A DNA stretch of 64,000 nucleotides. Origin: Novosphingobium fuchskuhlense (GTDB taxonomy: Bacteria; Pseudomonadota; Alphaproteobacteria; Sphingomonadales; Sphingomonadaceae). The notes beneath the pieces are model-generated. The model was not told the origin of the DNA, made no database searches, and was given only the letters and a program-made list of their open reading frames with translations. Positions 34,756 through 44,529 of this stretch are shown here, one piece after another; position 1 is the first letter of the stretch; each line of letters opens with the position of its first letter. A program made the translations under genes and the position numbers. The stretch covers positions 186,001 to 250,000 of the forward strand of contig NZ_KQ954246.1 in NCBI RefSeq assembly GCF_001519075.1, given 5' to 3'.

Positions 34756-34788
34756 AAAAAAAGCCCCTCCGGTCAGGGAGGGGCTTTT
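34756..34788 (-). terminator. Rho-independent terminator of hppA
   Basis: GCCCCTCC (34763-34770) pairs with GGAGGGGC (34777-34784) across a 6-nt loop. An A7 run at 34756-34762 provides a U tract for minus-strand transcripts. It lies 29 nt after the hppA stop. TTTT on the other side (34785-34788) could also support plus-strand termination. Confidence 0.85.
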
Positions 34789-34816
34789 CCTGAAGGCTTT
34801 TCAGATCAAGGCCGGA

Positions 34817-36931
<2,115 letters not shown>

Positions 36932-37036
36932 CCCCTTCTTATTACCGGCCTGTTTTCAGCCGGTCCCCGTCGTTCGCGGGTCGGGGCAGGAGGCTAGTGC
37001 ATAATTTTCATGCCGCAAGCCTTTGTGTGTGATTAT

Positions 37037-37918
37037 TCAGCAATGTTCGAAGCCGAGCGGGCCTGCAGGCGGAGCCTCGCCGAGGAGCAGCGGGGCGTCG
37101 CCGCGAGGCAGGACGGTGCCGATGCGATGTGCCCGGCAGGGCGGCACGGCGCCGGACGGAAGGGTAAACAGAAGCTCGTAATCGTCGCCCCAGCTCAGCG
37201 CATCGCGCGCGCGCTCGTTCGGCAGGTCCGCAGGCAGCGGGATCGCACGAGGATCGAGCGCGAGTGTCACGCCGCTCGCCTCTGCCAAGCGTGATGCATC
37301 GAGGAGCAGGCCATCCGAGACATCCATCATCGCCGTCACCAGCGGTGCCAGCGCACGGCCTTCAGCAAGGCGCGGCACGGGGCGGCGGTAAACGGATGTG
37401 TCGGCTGATGGGTTACCGGACGAGAGCGCCTCGAAGCCCAGCATCGCCGCGCCGACGGGGCCTGTGATCCACACGCTGTCTCCGGCCCGCGCGCTGCTGC
37501 GGCTGGGGACCGGCTTGCACGTGGCGCGGCCCAGCGCGGTCAGGCCCACGGTCTGCGCGCCGGGGCTGCGGACGGTATCGCCGCCCAGCAGGGGGACTGC
37601 GAAGTGGGCCAGCGCCTCGCCCAGCCCGGCGGCAAAACGGGCGTTGTCCTCTGTCAGGGTATAGCCCAGGAGGACGCCGATGGGCTCCGCACCCTTGGCG
37701 GCAAGGTCCGAAAGGTTGGTGGCGAGGAGCTTCCAGGCCACGTCTGCCGGGTCCTGCTCCGGCAGCCAGTGGACCCCCTCGACCATCATGTCATGGGTCA
37801 CGATCAGCGTTTCGCCGCCGAATTCCAGCACAGCGCAATCATCGGCAAGGCCGCGTGCCGCCGGGTGCGAGACAAGGCCTCGCAGCGCGGCGATGAAGGC
37901 GGCCTCGCCTGACGACAT
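37037..37918 (-). CDS. thiL: Thiamine-monophosphate kinase
   Basis: The 293-residue protein phosphorylates thiamine monophosphate to the diphosphate. ThiL/PurM-type motifs are present: DDCAVLEF, THDMMVEGVHW, MDVSDGLLLDASRL, SWGDDYELLF. The ATG at 37918 lies 1 nt after the stop of the upstream enoyl-CoA hydratase, so they are cotranscribed. The open frame continues upstream but is a shadow of that gene. No other thi gene is nearby. Confidence 0.95.
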   Translation of the reverse strand: MSSGEAAFIAALRGLVSHPAARGLADDCAVLEFGGETLIVTHDMMVEGVHWLPEQDPADVAWKLLATNLSDLAAKGAEPIGVLLGYTLTEDNARFAAGLGEALAHFAVPLLGGDTVRSPGAQTVGLTALGRATCKPVPSRSSARAGDSVWITGPVGAAMLGFEALSSGNPSADTSVYRRPVPRLAEGRALAPLVTAMMDVSDGLLLDASRLAEASGVTLALDPRAIPLPADLPNERARDALSWGDDYELLFTLPSGAVPPCRAHRIGTVLPRGDAPLLLGEAPPAGPLGFEHC

Positions 37919-37919
37919 G

Positions 37920-38726
37920 TCAGTCCCCCGTAAACACCGGCGCGCGCTTTTCGAGGATCGCGTTGACGGCTTCCTTGTGGTCTGCCGTCTCGTGCACGAT
38001 GGCCTGGAATGCGGCCGAAAGCTCGAGCACATCGCCGGCCCGGCCGTGCTGGGCCTCGCGCAGCAGGCGCTTGGTCAGGCGCAGGGCGCGGGGGCTGTTG
38101 GCGGCGATTTCCTCCGCGAGCGCAATCGCCTTCTCCAGCAGCTGGTCCGCCGGGACGACATCGCCGACGAGGCCGATGGACTGCGCATAGGCTGCATCGA
38201 ACGTGCGGCCCGTCAGAAACAGCTCCGCCGCCTTCGAATAGCCTATGATCTTCTGCAGCGTCCACGCGCCGCCATCGCCGGGGATGATGCCGACCTTGAT
38301 GAAGCTCGCCGCCATCTTCGCGGTATCGGCGGCAAGGCGCAGATCGCACACGCAAGCGAGATCAAGGCCGAGGCCAATGGCATGCCCATTGATCGCTGCG
38401 ATCATCGGCACTTCGCAGTCGAGCATCGCGCGGGTCGCCCGCTGCACGCCGCGGCGATAGTTCGCGGCGGTCGAATCGGGCTGGTCGAGCGGGCCGATGC
38501 CCTTGCGGTCGCGGATGCCCTTGATGTTGCCGCCGGTGCAGAACGCGCGGCCCGCGCCCGTCAGCACGATGGCACTCACCGAACGGTCGTTGGCAAGGCG
38601 GAAGAACGTGTCGACGATGTTGTCGCAATCCTCCAGCGTGCCGATCGCGTTCATCGATTCGGCGCGGTCCATGGTCAGGATGGCGACGCGCCCGCGGCGC
38701 TCTTCGTGCAGGAACGGGGTGATCAT
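37920..38726 (-). CDS. Enoyl-CoA hydratase/isomerase family protein
   Basis: The 268-residue crotonase-fold protein has VLTGAGRAFCTGGNIKG (first oxyanion-hole loop) and INGHAIGLGLDLACVCDLR (second), plus KVGIIPGDGGAWTLQKIIG, where hydratases have the catalytic Glu; here an Asp follows Gly (PGDGG), so hydratase versus isomerase activity is open. The ATG at 38726 has a GAGAG site. The open frame extends far upstream antisense to the dehydrogenase and is rejected. It is cotranscribed with thiL and divergent from the acyl-CoA dehydrogenase pair. Confidence 0.9.
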   Translation of the reverse strand: MITPFLHEERRGRVAILTMDRAESMNAIGTLEDCDNIVDTFFRLANDRSVSAIVLTGAGRAFCTGGNIKGIRDRKGIGPLDQPDSTAANYRRGVQRATRAMLDCEVPMIAAINGHAIGLGLDLACVCDLRLAADTAKMAASFIKVGIIPGDGGAWTLQKIIGYSKAAELFLTGRTFDAAYAQSIGLVGDVVPADQLLEKAIALAEEIAANSPRALRLTKRLLREAQHGRAGDVLELSAAFQAIVHETADHKEAVNAILEKRAPVFTGD

Positions 38727-38767
38727 CTTGGCTTCTCTCCCAATTGCCCCTCTGGGCGGTTCCACTA

Positions 38768-38783
38768 GCAATCTTGCGATTGC
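38768..38783. promoter_or_regulatory. Inverted repeat between divergent beta-oxidation genes
   Basis: GCAATC and GATTGC, with a 4-nt spacer (TTGC), form a perfect 6-bp inverted repeat in the 90-bp spacer between the hydratase and the dehydrogenase pair. A repressor operator is inferred from position only. Confidence 0.35.
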
Positions 38784-38816
38784 GATGGCCCGCGCGCTGC
38801 CATAGTGACGACGGCG

Positions 38817-39956
38817 ATGCAAATATTCCCGCTCCATCCGTTCCTCCCCGAGGGGGACATTCCCGCCCTGCGCCAACAGGTTCGCGACCTTGTGGCGCAG
38901 CATGAGGCCAAGTGGCCGGTCGAACTGCGCGCCAACTGCTGGTTCAGCTTCGACGAGGAGTTTTCGAAGGCGCTCGGCGCCGCCGGCCTCCTCGGCATGA
39001 CCTGGCCCAAGCAATATGGCGGACACGAGCGCACGATGCTCGAACGCTATGTCGTGCTCGAAGAGCTGCTCGCGGCAGGCGCGCCGGCAGGCCTCCACTG
39101 GATCGCCGACCGGCAGACCGGCCCGCTCCTCCTGCGCTACGGCACCGAGGCGCAGCGCGAGAAGTATCTCCCCGGCATGGCGCGCGGCGAGATCTACGCC
39201 TGCATCGGCCTCTCCGAACCCGGCTCGGGATCGGACCTTGCGAGCGTGCGCACCTCGGCGAAGAAGACCAACGAGGGCTGGCGCATCAACGGCCAGAAGG
39301 TGTGGACCAGCGGCGCGCACAAGAGCCACGCCGCGCTCACCCTCTTGCGCACCGAGGAAGGCAGCGAGCGCCACACCGGCCTTTCGCAGATGATGATCGA
39401 CCTCGATACGCCGGGGATCACCATCCGCCCGATCATCGACATGACGGGCACGCACCACTTCAACGAGATCTGGTTTGAAGACGTCCTCCTGCCGCACGAC
39501 GCGCTGGTGGGCGTCGAGGGCAACGGCTGGAAGCAGGTCGTCGCCGAACTCGCGCTCGAACGCTCGGGGCCGGAGCGCTATCTCTCCAGCCACATGCTGC
39601 TTGTCGCGCTGATCGACGCCGTTGGGCCTGAGCCGGACGCGCCGACCGCGCAGCTGATCGGGCGACTGACGGCCGAGATGTGGACGCTGCGGCAGATGTC
39701 GATGTCGACCATCGCCAAGCTGGCCGCAGGCGAGGACCCGGTGGTCGAGGCGGCCATCGTCAAGGACCTCGGCAACGCCTACGAACAGGCCCTGCCGCGC
39801 GCGGTGCAGGCGGCGGTGGACGCGGACCTTGCAGGGAAGAGCGATCTTTCGCGCCTGCTCTCGTGGATCCTCGTCGCGAGCCCGAGCTTCTCGCTGCGCG
39901 GCGGCACGCCGGAAGTGCTGCGCGGAATTATCGCTAAAGGTTTGGGGCTGCGCTGA
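38817..39956 (+). CDS. Acyl-CoA dehydrogenase, larger subunit
   Basis: The 379-residue flavoprotein shows the ACAD blocks GLSEPGSGSDLASVRT (substrate/FAD), GWRINGQKVWTSGAHK, FNEIWFEDVLLP and the C-terminal GGTPEVLRGIIAKGLGLR, whose Glu fits the usual catalytic or terminal motif. It oxidises an acyl-CoA to the 2-enoyl-CoA and passes electrons to ETF. ATG 38817 is used, with GTG 38805 possible. The stop and the next start share one nucleotide (TGATG), so it is tightly coupled to a second, shorter ACAD. Such pairs form heterotetramers in steroid and bile-acid side-chain degradation, by precedent. Confidence 0.93.
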   Translation: MQIFPLHPFLPEGDIPALRQQVRDLVAQHEAKWPVELRANCWFSFDEEFSKALGAAGLLGMTWPKQYGGHERTMLERYVVLEELLAAGAPAGLHWIADRQTGPLLLRYGTEAQREKYLPGMARGEIYACIGLSEPGSGSDLASVRTSAKKTNEGWRINGQKVWTSGAHKSHAALTLLRTEEGSERHTGLSQMMIDLDTPGITIRPIIDMTGTHHFNEIWFEDVLLPHDALVGVEGNGWKQVVAELALERSGPERYLSSHMLLVALIDAVGPEPDAPTAQLIGRLTAEMWTLRQMSMSTIAKLAAGEDPVVEAAIVKDLGNAYEQALPRAVQAAVDADLAGKSDLSRLLSWILVASPSFSLRGGTPEVLRGIIAKGLGLR

Positions 39957-40912
39957 TGAGCGACAATCGTACTCTGCTCACCGATATGGCCGCTGGCCTG
40001 TTCGCCGATCTGGCGAGGAAGCCTTTTGCCGAGGCCTGGCCGCAAGTGGCCGAGGCCGGGTTCTCCACGCTGCTGGTGCCCGAGGATGCGGGCGGCTTCG
40101 GCGGCGATTGGGGCGATGTGCTCGCCGTGCTGCGCCTCGCCGGGCTGAATGCGCTGAACGCGCCGCTGGCCGAGCCGGTGATCGCGCATTACCTGCTGGC
40201 GAAGGCGGGGATCGCCGCGCCGGAAGGCCTTGTCTCGATTTCCGCCCCCGGCAGCCGCGTGCCTTATGGCCGCCATGCTGCGGCTGTGGTGCATGTGGAG
40301 GGCGGCACGCTCTCGCTCTACCGCGCCGATGCCTGCAGCTTTGACGAAGGCCTTTCGCCTGCGGGCGAGCCGTGGGATGCCGTCACCTTCACCGGCGCGG
40401 CGGCGGCAACGGCGGCCTGCGACGTGGACCTGCAGGCGCTGGGCGCTTTTGCCCGTGTGGCGCAGGCCTCGGGCGCGCTGGAGGCGGCGTTCACGCTCGC
40501 CATCGATCACGTGAACACCCGCGTCCAGTTCGGCCGGGCGCTGGCGAAGTTCCAGGCCGTGCAGCAGGCCATGGCCGAGTTTTCCGAGGAAGCCGCCGCC
40601 GTCGACGCCTCAGCCGCAGCCTGCGCCGCAGCGCTCGATTACGGGCACGCCAGCTTCGAGATCGCGGCCGCCAAGCTGCGCATGGGGATCGCCGTGGACC
40701 GCGCGGTGCCCATCGCGCACCGCATGCACGGCGCCATCGGCTTCACCATCGAGTACGCCCTCAACCACCTGACCCGCCGCCTGATGGGCTGGCGCAGCGA
40801 ATTCGGCGGCGATGCCTTCTGGGCCGAACGACTGGGGCGGCGCGTGGCCGGGCTAGGTGGGCATGGCCTGTGGCGCGAAATGGCGGCGCGGACGGACCGG
40901 TTGGTGGGGTGA
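39956..40912 (+). CDS. Acyl-CoA dehydrogenase, smaller subunit
   Basis: The 318-residue protein is a divergent ACAD. It keeps VNTRVQFGRALAKFQAVQQ and IAHRMHGAIGFTIEYALNHL of the C-terminal helical domain, but lacks the GT.E(I/V).R end seen in the larger partner. This division of conserved residues is typical of the alpha2-beta2 FadE-type enzymes in which only one subunit carries the catalytic base. Translationally coupled to the larger subunit. Directly after its stop the base composition shifts to A+T-rich, at the edge of the DUF5343-HEPN insert. Confidence 0.88.
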   Translation: MSDNRTLLTDMAAGLFADLARKPFAEAWPQVAEAGFSTLLVPEDAGGFGGDWGDVLAVLRLAGLNALNAPLAEPVIAHYLLAKAGIAAPEGLVSISAPGSRVPYGRHAAAVVHVEGGTLSLYRADACSFDEGLSPAGEPWDAVTFTGAAAATAACDVDLQALGAFARVAQASGALEAAFTLAIDHVNTRVQFGRALAKFQAVQQAMAEFSEEAAAVDASAAACAAALDYGHASFEIAAAKLRMGIAVDRAVPIAHRMHGAIGFTIEYALNHLTRRLMGWRSEFGGDAFWAERLGRRVAGLGGHGLWREMAARTDRLVG

Positions 40913-40928
40913 TAATTTATACGTTCAT

Positions 40929-41522
40929 TTAAGACATGATGCGGAACCAAGATCGGACCGCTAAGTTTAGGCGGTCCTGTTCCAACTCGTCGGTGGGGTT
41001 GCAGTGTGCAATTGGTCCGCGCAGCAGATTTAGCTGATTTGAAACATTGCTTACGGCGGACTTTGACTTAAATACCGGCTCAAATAGTTCCCAGTTGTCG
41101 GTAATTATCTGAGATAATTCTCCAAAAGTTGTATAATCAATAAGATTATCTGAACGTGGCGTAATGCCGCTATCTACTTCTTTTTTGCGACGAGGGGTGA
41201 CCTGATCTCGTATGCGTTTTTCGTCAACACGATCACTATTCCACCAATCTACTCCTTCAGCCTCGAGCATTATGTCCGAGACTAGTCGTCTAATCGAATT
41301 CTCGAGGCAATAGAAAATCTCGTAAAATTCTGACATACGCGACGCTTCAGTGCGGAGTGCTGCTTCAAATTGTTCATATTCCGCGGCCTTGCGACCAACC
41401 GCACGGTGCGGCGCCCACCCTAGATCGATTCCAAATTGTTGTTCAATTCGCGACATATCTGACGCAATTTGAAGGCCACTCATTCCGAAGGCCCTGATCA
41501 GTCCGTCGGGACGGCTAGGCAT
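40929..41522 (-). CDS. HEPN-domain protein (Swt1-like), putative RNase
   Basis: The 197-residue, mostly helical protein ends with LLRGPIAHCNPTDELEQDR, in which Arg168 and His173 form the R-x4-6-H motif of HEPN ribonucleases. The helical pattern and the segment MSEFYEIFYCLENSIRRLV fit the Swt1-type HEPN group, as recalled. The codon and base composition is markedly more A+T-rich than the neighbours. Its ATG overlaps the DUF5343-like stop by 8 nt, so both are one transcript. A role as a toxin-like or antiviral RNase is inferred; a structural or non-catalytic HEPN is possible. Confidence 0.7.
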   Translation of the reverse strand: MPSRPDGLIRAFGMSGLQIASDMSRIEQQFGIDLGWAPHRAVGRKAAEYEQFEAALRTEASRMSEFYEIFYCLENSIRRLVSDIMLEAEGVDWWNSDRVDEKRIRDQVTPRRKKEVDSGITPRSDNLIDYTTFGELSQIITDNWELFEPVFKSKSAVSNVSNQLNLLRGPIAHCNPTDELEQDRLNLAVRSWFRIMS

Positions 41523-42153
41523 CGGAGGGCCTCAACAGGTGTTCCTTCAAGCTCTTGAAAATTGCGTTGAACACCTCGGGATCGGATGTCGCAGGCAAGT
41601 TTAGGTTTATTGTGTAGCCAAGGTTAAGTCCGAACGTTTGAGGCGAAACGGAAGGCTCCACCGGTGTTCGCGGCGTAGAATCGTGAGCTAGAGCCGAACT
41701 TGGTACAGAAGATTGCTCTTCATTTGGTGGGGAAAAGTCCGCAAAATTCTTGAGTTGCTTGAGGCATCCACAGACTAACTTTACCGTGCTTGAGTCGTGA
41801 GCTTGCCCCGTCTCTTCTGTCACTAGGCCCAAGAGAGCATCATCGGATAGCTCATGCATAAACTCATTGCGCACATACAAGGGTGCGTAGGCAATGCGAA
41901 TAGCTGCAGCTACAGCTTGTCCCGACTGAGAAGGATTTCTGAATTTTTTATAGAGGTCACTCGGCGTACCGTCAGATTTAGTGAAACCGATCTTTTTCAA
42001 AAAAGAAGTCATTTGGTCACCAGAGCCACCGGGTATCTTTAAGATAGTTTTGACGAAATCTTGGCTGACTCTTTCTGGTACTGCGGCGTGCTTAATCCCC
42101 ATCAATGCTCGATCAACATTTTTTGGTGAAGTGACATAAGGAAGGCTTGCCAT
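41515..42153 (-). CDS. DUF5343-like protein, partner of the HEPN protein
   Basis: The 212-residue protein begins LPYVTSPKNVDRALMGIKHA and contains FLKKIGFTKSDGTPSDLYKK and IAYAPLYVRNEFMHEL. This pattern matches DUF5343 (proteins with a small-helical or winged fold and no known activity), as recalled. After a Ser/Pro-rich linker (about residues 140-170) a C-terminal module NLGYTINLNLPAT and FNAIFKSLKEHLLRP follows, a conserved end in many DUF5343 proteins. A+T-rich, unlike the flanks. Coupled to the HEPN gene downstream (8-nt overlap). May act as sensor or antitoxin-like partner; unproven. Confidence 0.7.
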   Translation of the reverse strand: MASLPYVTSPKNVDRALMGIKHAAVPERVSQDFVKTILKIPGGSGDQMTSFLKKIGFTKSDGTPSDLYKKFRNPSQSGQAVAAAIRIAYAPLYVRNEFMHELSDDALLGLVTEETGQAHDSSTVKLVCGCLKQLKNFADFSPPNEEQSSVPSSALAHDSTPRTPVEPSVSPQTFGLNLGYTINLNLPATSDPEVFNAIFKSLKEHLLRPSDA

Positions 42154-42287
42154 ATGATGTCCAGCTCACTTTCACGGAGTAGCAGGCTCAATGTTATGAC
42201 GTAATCCAAGGGGAATTGCCATTCAGGACAATCTGAATCGCGTGTGCGTGCCTTTGCTTGCGATGTGAGACATTAGTTTATGTCGAA

Positions 42288-42318
42288 GCATCACCGAGGA
42301 TCAAGTCCGTGGTGATGC
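42288..42318. repeat. Perfect 8-bp inverted repeat near the insert edge
   Basis: GCATCACC (42288-42295) and GGTGATGC (42311-42318) are perfect inverted arms around a 15-nt loop. It lies between the DUF5343-like gene and the thiolase, where base composition returns to G+C-rich. It could be a terminator-like hairpin, an operator, or a remnant of a mobile-element end. Confidence 0.4.
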
Positions 42319-42381
42319 AGTGGGGCAGTGCCGACGGCATGCCACCCCAATCCCTTGACCCCATCCCCCGCACCCCTTAAT

Positions 42382-42399
42382 CGTTCAGTTAAACGAACG
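42382..42399. promoter_or_regulatory. Palindromic operator candidate before the thiolase operon
   Basis: CGTTCAGTTAAACGAACG is an imperfect 18-bp palindrome (7 of 9 positions match) ending 19 bp before the thiolase start. The operon encodes a TetR-family protein as its last gene, and TetR repressors bind palindromes of this size. Autoregulation of the operon is inferred. Confidence 0.45.
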
Positions 42400-42418
42400 C
42401 ATGCGGGAGTCGGAAGCC

Positions 42419-43591
42419 ATGGCTACAGCCTATATCGTTGATGCAGTGCGGACCGCGGGCGGGCGCCGGAATGGGCGGCTGGCCGGGGTTCACCCGGTCG
42501 ATCTTTCGGCGGCGACGCTGGATGCCCTGATCGAGCGGACGGGGATCGATGGCGCGGCTGTCGAGGATGTGATCATGGGCTGCGTCTCGCAGGGCGGGCA
42601 GCAGGCAGGGCAGGTGGGGCGCAATGCCGTCCTCGCCGCGCGGCGGCTGCCGGATTCGGTGCCGGCCGTCACCATCGACCGCCAGTGTGGATCGTCCCAG
42701 CAGGCGATCCAGTTTGCCGCGCAGGCGGTGCTTTCGGGCACGCAGGATATCGTGATCGCCGCGGGTGTGGAGAGCATGACGCGCGTGCCGATGGGCTCGA
42801 CCGCGATCTTCCACATGAAGGAGGGGCTGGGCAACTACAAGTCGCCGCGCCTCGAAGAGAAGTATCCGGGCATCATGTTCTCGCAGTTCATGGGCGCGGA
42901 AATGATCGTGAAGAAGCACGGCTTCACCAAGGATCAGCTCGATGCGTTCGCGCTCTCCAGCCACCTCAAGGCGATTGCCGCGACCAATGCGAACGCCTTC
43001 GCCGGCGAGATCGTGCCCATCGCCATCGAGACGCCGGACGGCCCGGCGATGCACACCGTGGACGAGGGCATCCGCTTCGACGCGACGCTGGAATCCATCG
43101 CGGGCGTGAAGCTGCTCAGCCCCGAAGGCCTGCTGACCGCGGCGAGCTCCAGCCAGATCTGCGACGGCGCGAGCGCGGCGCTGATCGTTTCGGAAGCGGC
43201 CTTGAAGGCGCACAACCTCACCCCGCTGGCGCGCATCCACAACCTGACGGTGACGGCGGGCGATCCGGTGATCATGCTCGAGGAACCGCTCTTCGCCACC
43301 GACCGCGCGCTGCAGCGGGCCGGCATGAAGATCGGCGATATCGATCTCTACGAGGTGAACGAGGCCTTCGCCTCGGTGCCGATGGCCTGGCTGAAGCACA
43401 CCGGCGCGGACCCGGAGAAGCTCAACGTCAACGGCGGCGCGATTGCGCTGGGCCACCCGCTCGGCGCTTCGGGCACCAAGCTGATGTCCACGCTGCTCCA
43501 TGCGCTGAAGGCGCGCGGCCTCAAGTATGGCCTGCAGACGATGTGCGAAGGCGGCGGCGTCGCCAACGTGACGATTGTCGAGATGATGTGA
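42419..43591 (+). CDS. Acetyl-CoA acetyltransferase (thiolase)
   Basis: The 390-residue protein has the full thiolase set: Cys90 in IDRQCGSSQQAIQFA (acyl-enzyme Cys), NVNGGAIALGHPLGASG (active-site His) and MCEGGGVANVTIVE (second Cys). It cleaves or forms 3-ketoacyl-CoA. ATG 42419 is used; the first in-frame ATG at 42401 adds six residues. It heads the run thiolase, SDR, hydratase, TetR. An imperfect palindrome 19 bp upstream suggests TetR control. Confidence 0.95.
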   Translation: MATAYIVDAVRTAGGRRNGRLAGVHPVDLSAATLDALIERTGIDGAAVEDVIMGCVSQGGQQAGQVGRNAVLAARRLPDSVPAVTIDRQCGSSQQAIQFAAQAVLSGTQDIVIAAGVESMTRVPMGSTAIFHMKEGLGNYKSPRLEEKYPGIMFSQFMGAEMIVKKHGFTKDQLDAFALSSHLKAIAATNANAFAGEIVPIAIETPDGPAMHTVDEGIRFDATLESIAGVKLLSPEGLLTAASSSQICDGASAALIVSEAALKAHNLTPLARIHNLTVTAGDPVIMLEEPLFATDRALQRAGMKIGDIDLYEVNEAFASVPMAWLKHTGADPEKLNVNGGAIALGHPLGASGTKLMSTLLHALKARGLKYGLQTMCEGGGVANVTIVEMM

Positions 43592-43624
43592 TTTTGCGGG
43601 GTGGCGCGTGACAGCCCACCCCAA

Positions 43625-43648
43625 CCCCCTCCCGCCTGCAGGAGGGGC
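43625..43648. repeat. GC-rich intercistronic hairpin between thiolase and SDR
   Basis: CCCCTCC pairs with GGAGGGG around an 8-nt loop, followed by CTT. It resembles other GGAGGGGC hairpins in this window (34763-34784; 47627-47643). No T run, so it may tune expression or RNA stability within the operon rather than terminate it. Confidence 0.5.
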
Positions 43649-43677
43649 TTACCATATGATTTCAGGAGAGAAATGCC

Positions 43678-44463
43678 ATGAAACTTGATAGTTCGATTTC
43701 GGCCGTCGTCACCGGCGGTGCCTCGGGCCTCGGTGCCGCCACAGCCCGCGCGCTGGCCGCTAAGGGCGTGAAGGTCGCCATCTTCGACATGCAGAAGGAA
43801 AAGGGCGAGGCCGTCGCGGCCGAGATCGGCGGCGTGTTCTGCGAAGTGAACGTGACCAGCGACGAGAGCGTGGACGCCGGCTTTGCCAAGGCGCGCGCGG
43901 CGATCGGGCAGGAGCGCATCCTCGTAAACTGCGCCGGCACCGGCAACGCGATCAAGACCGCCAGCCGCAGCAAGGAAGACGGCTCGATCAAGCACTTCCC
44001 GCTGGAGGCCTTCAACTGGCTGATCCAGATCAACCTCGTCGGCACCTTCCGCTGCATCGCCAAGTCGGCGGCCGGCATGATGACGCTGGACCCGGTGGAC
44101 GAGTTCGGCGAGCGCGGCGCGATCGTGAACACGGCGTCGGTCGCGGCCGAGGATGGCCAGATCGGCCAGGCGGCGTACTCCGCCTCGAAGGGCGGCGTTG
44201 TCGGCATGACGCTGCCCATCGCGCGCGACCTGATGAGCGAGGGCATCCGCGTCAACACGATCCTGCCGGGCATCTTCGACACCCCGCTGCTGGCGGGCGC
44301 CCCGCAGAACGTGCGCGATGCGCTTTCGGCTTCGGTGCCGTTCCCCAAGCGCCTCGGCGTGCCGCCGGAATACGCCCAGCTGGCGCTGACGATGATCGAA
44401 TGCGGCTACTTCAACGGCGAGGACGTGCGCCTCGACGGCGCGATCCGCATGGCGCCGCGCTGA
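43678..44463 (+). CDS. SDR family 3-hydroxyacyl-CoA dehydrogenase (type II-like)
   Basis: The 261-residue classical short-chain dehydrogenase has TGGASGLG (residues 12-19) for NAD binding, NTASVAAEDGQIG and catalytic Tyr167/Lys171 (YSASK). The block ILPGIFDTPLL and the overall length match human HSD10/type II 3-hydroxyacyl-CoA dehydrogenases. It likely oxidises a 3-hydroxyacyl-CoA before thiolysis by the upstream enzyme. GGAGAG lies about 8 nt before the ATG. Confidence 0.9.
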   Translation: MKLDSSISAVVTGGASGLGAATARALAAKGVKVAIFDMQKEKGEAVAAEIGGVFCEVNVTSDESVDAGFAKARAAIGQERILVNCAGTGNAIKTASRSKEDGSIKHFPLEAFNWLIQINLVGTFRCIAKSAAGMMTLDPVDEFGERGAIVNTASVAAEDGQIGQAAYSASKGGVVGMTLPIARDLMSEGIRVNTILPGIFDTPLLAGAPQNVRDALSASVPFPKRLGVPPEYAQLALTMIECGYFNGEDVRLDGAIRMAPR

Positions 44464-44479
44464 TAGTGTGACTGCCTGA

Positions 44480-44506
44480 CGCGTCCCCGCACGAAACGGG
44501 GGCGCG
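44480..44506. repeat. Intercistronic hairpin between SDR and hydratase
   Basis: CGCGTCCCCG pairs with CGGGGGCGCG (one G-U) around a 7-nt loop, 17 nt after the SDR stop. No T tract follows, so an RNA-stability or attenuating role is inferred. Confidence 0.45.
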
Positions 44507-44529
44507 CAGGACTTGGGAGAGTGCCGCAG

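Noticed and set aside
41854..42042. Small plus-strand frame inside the DUF5343-like gene
   Set aside because: Antisense to a gene with family-like motifs; no independent support.
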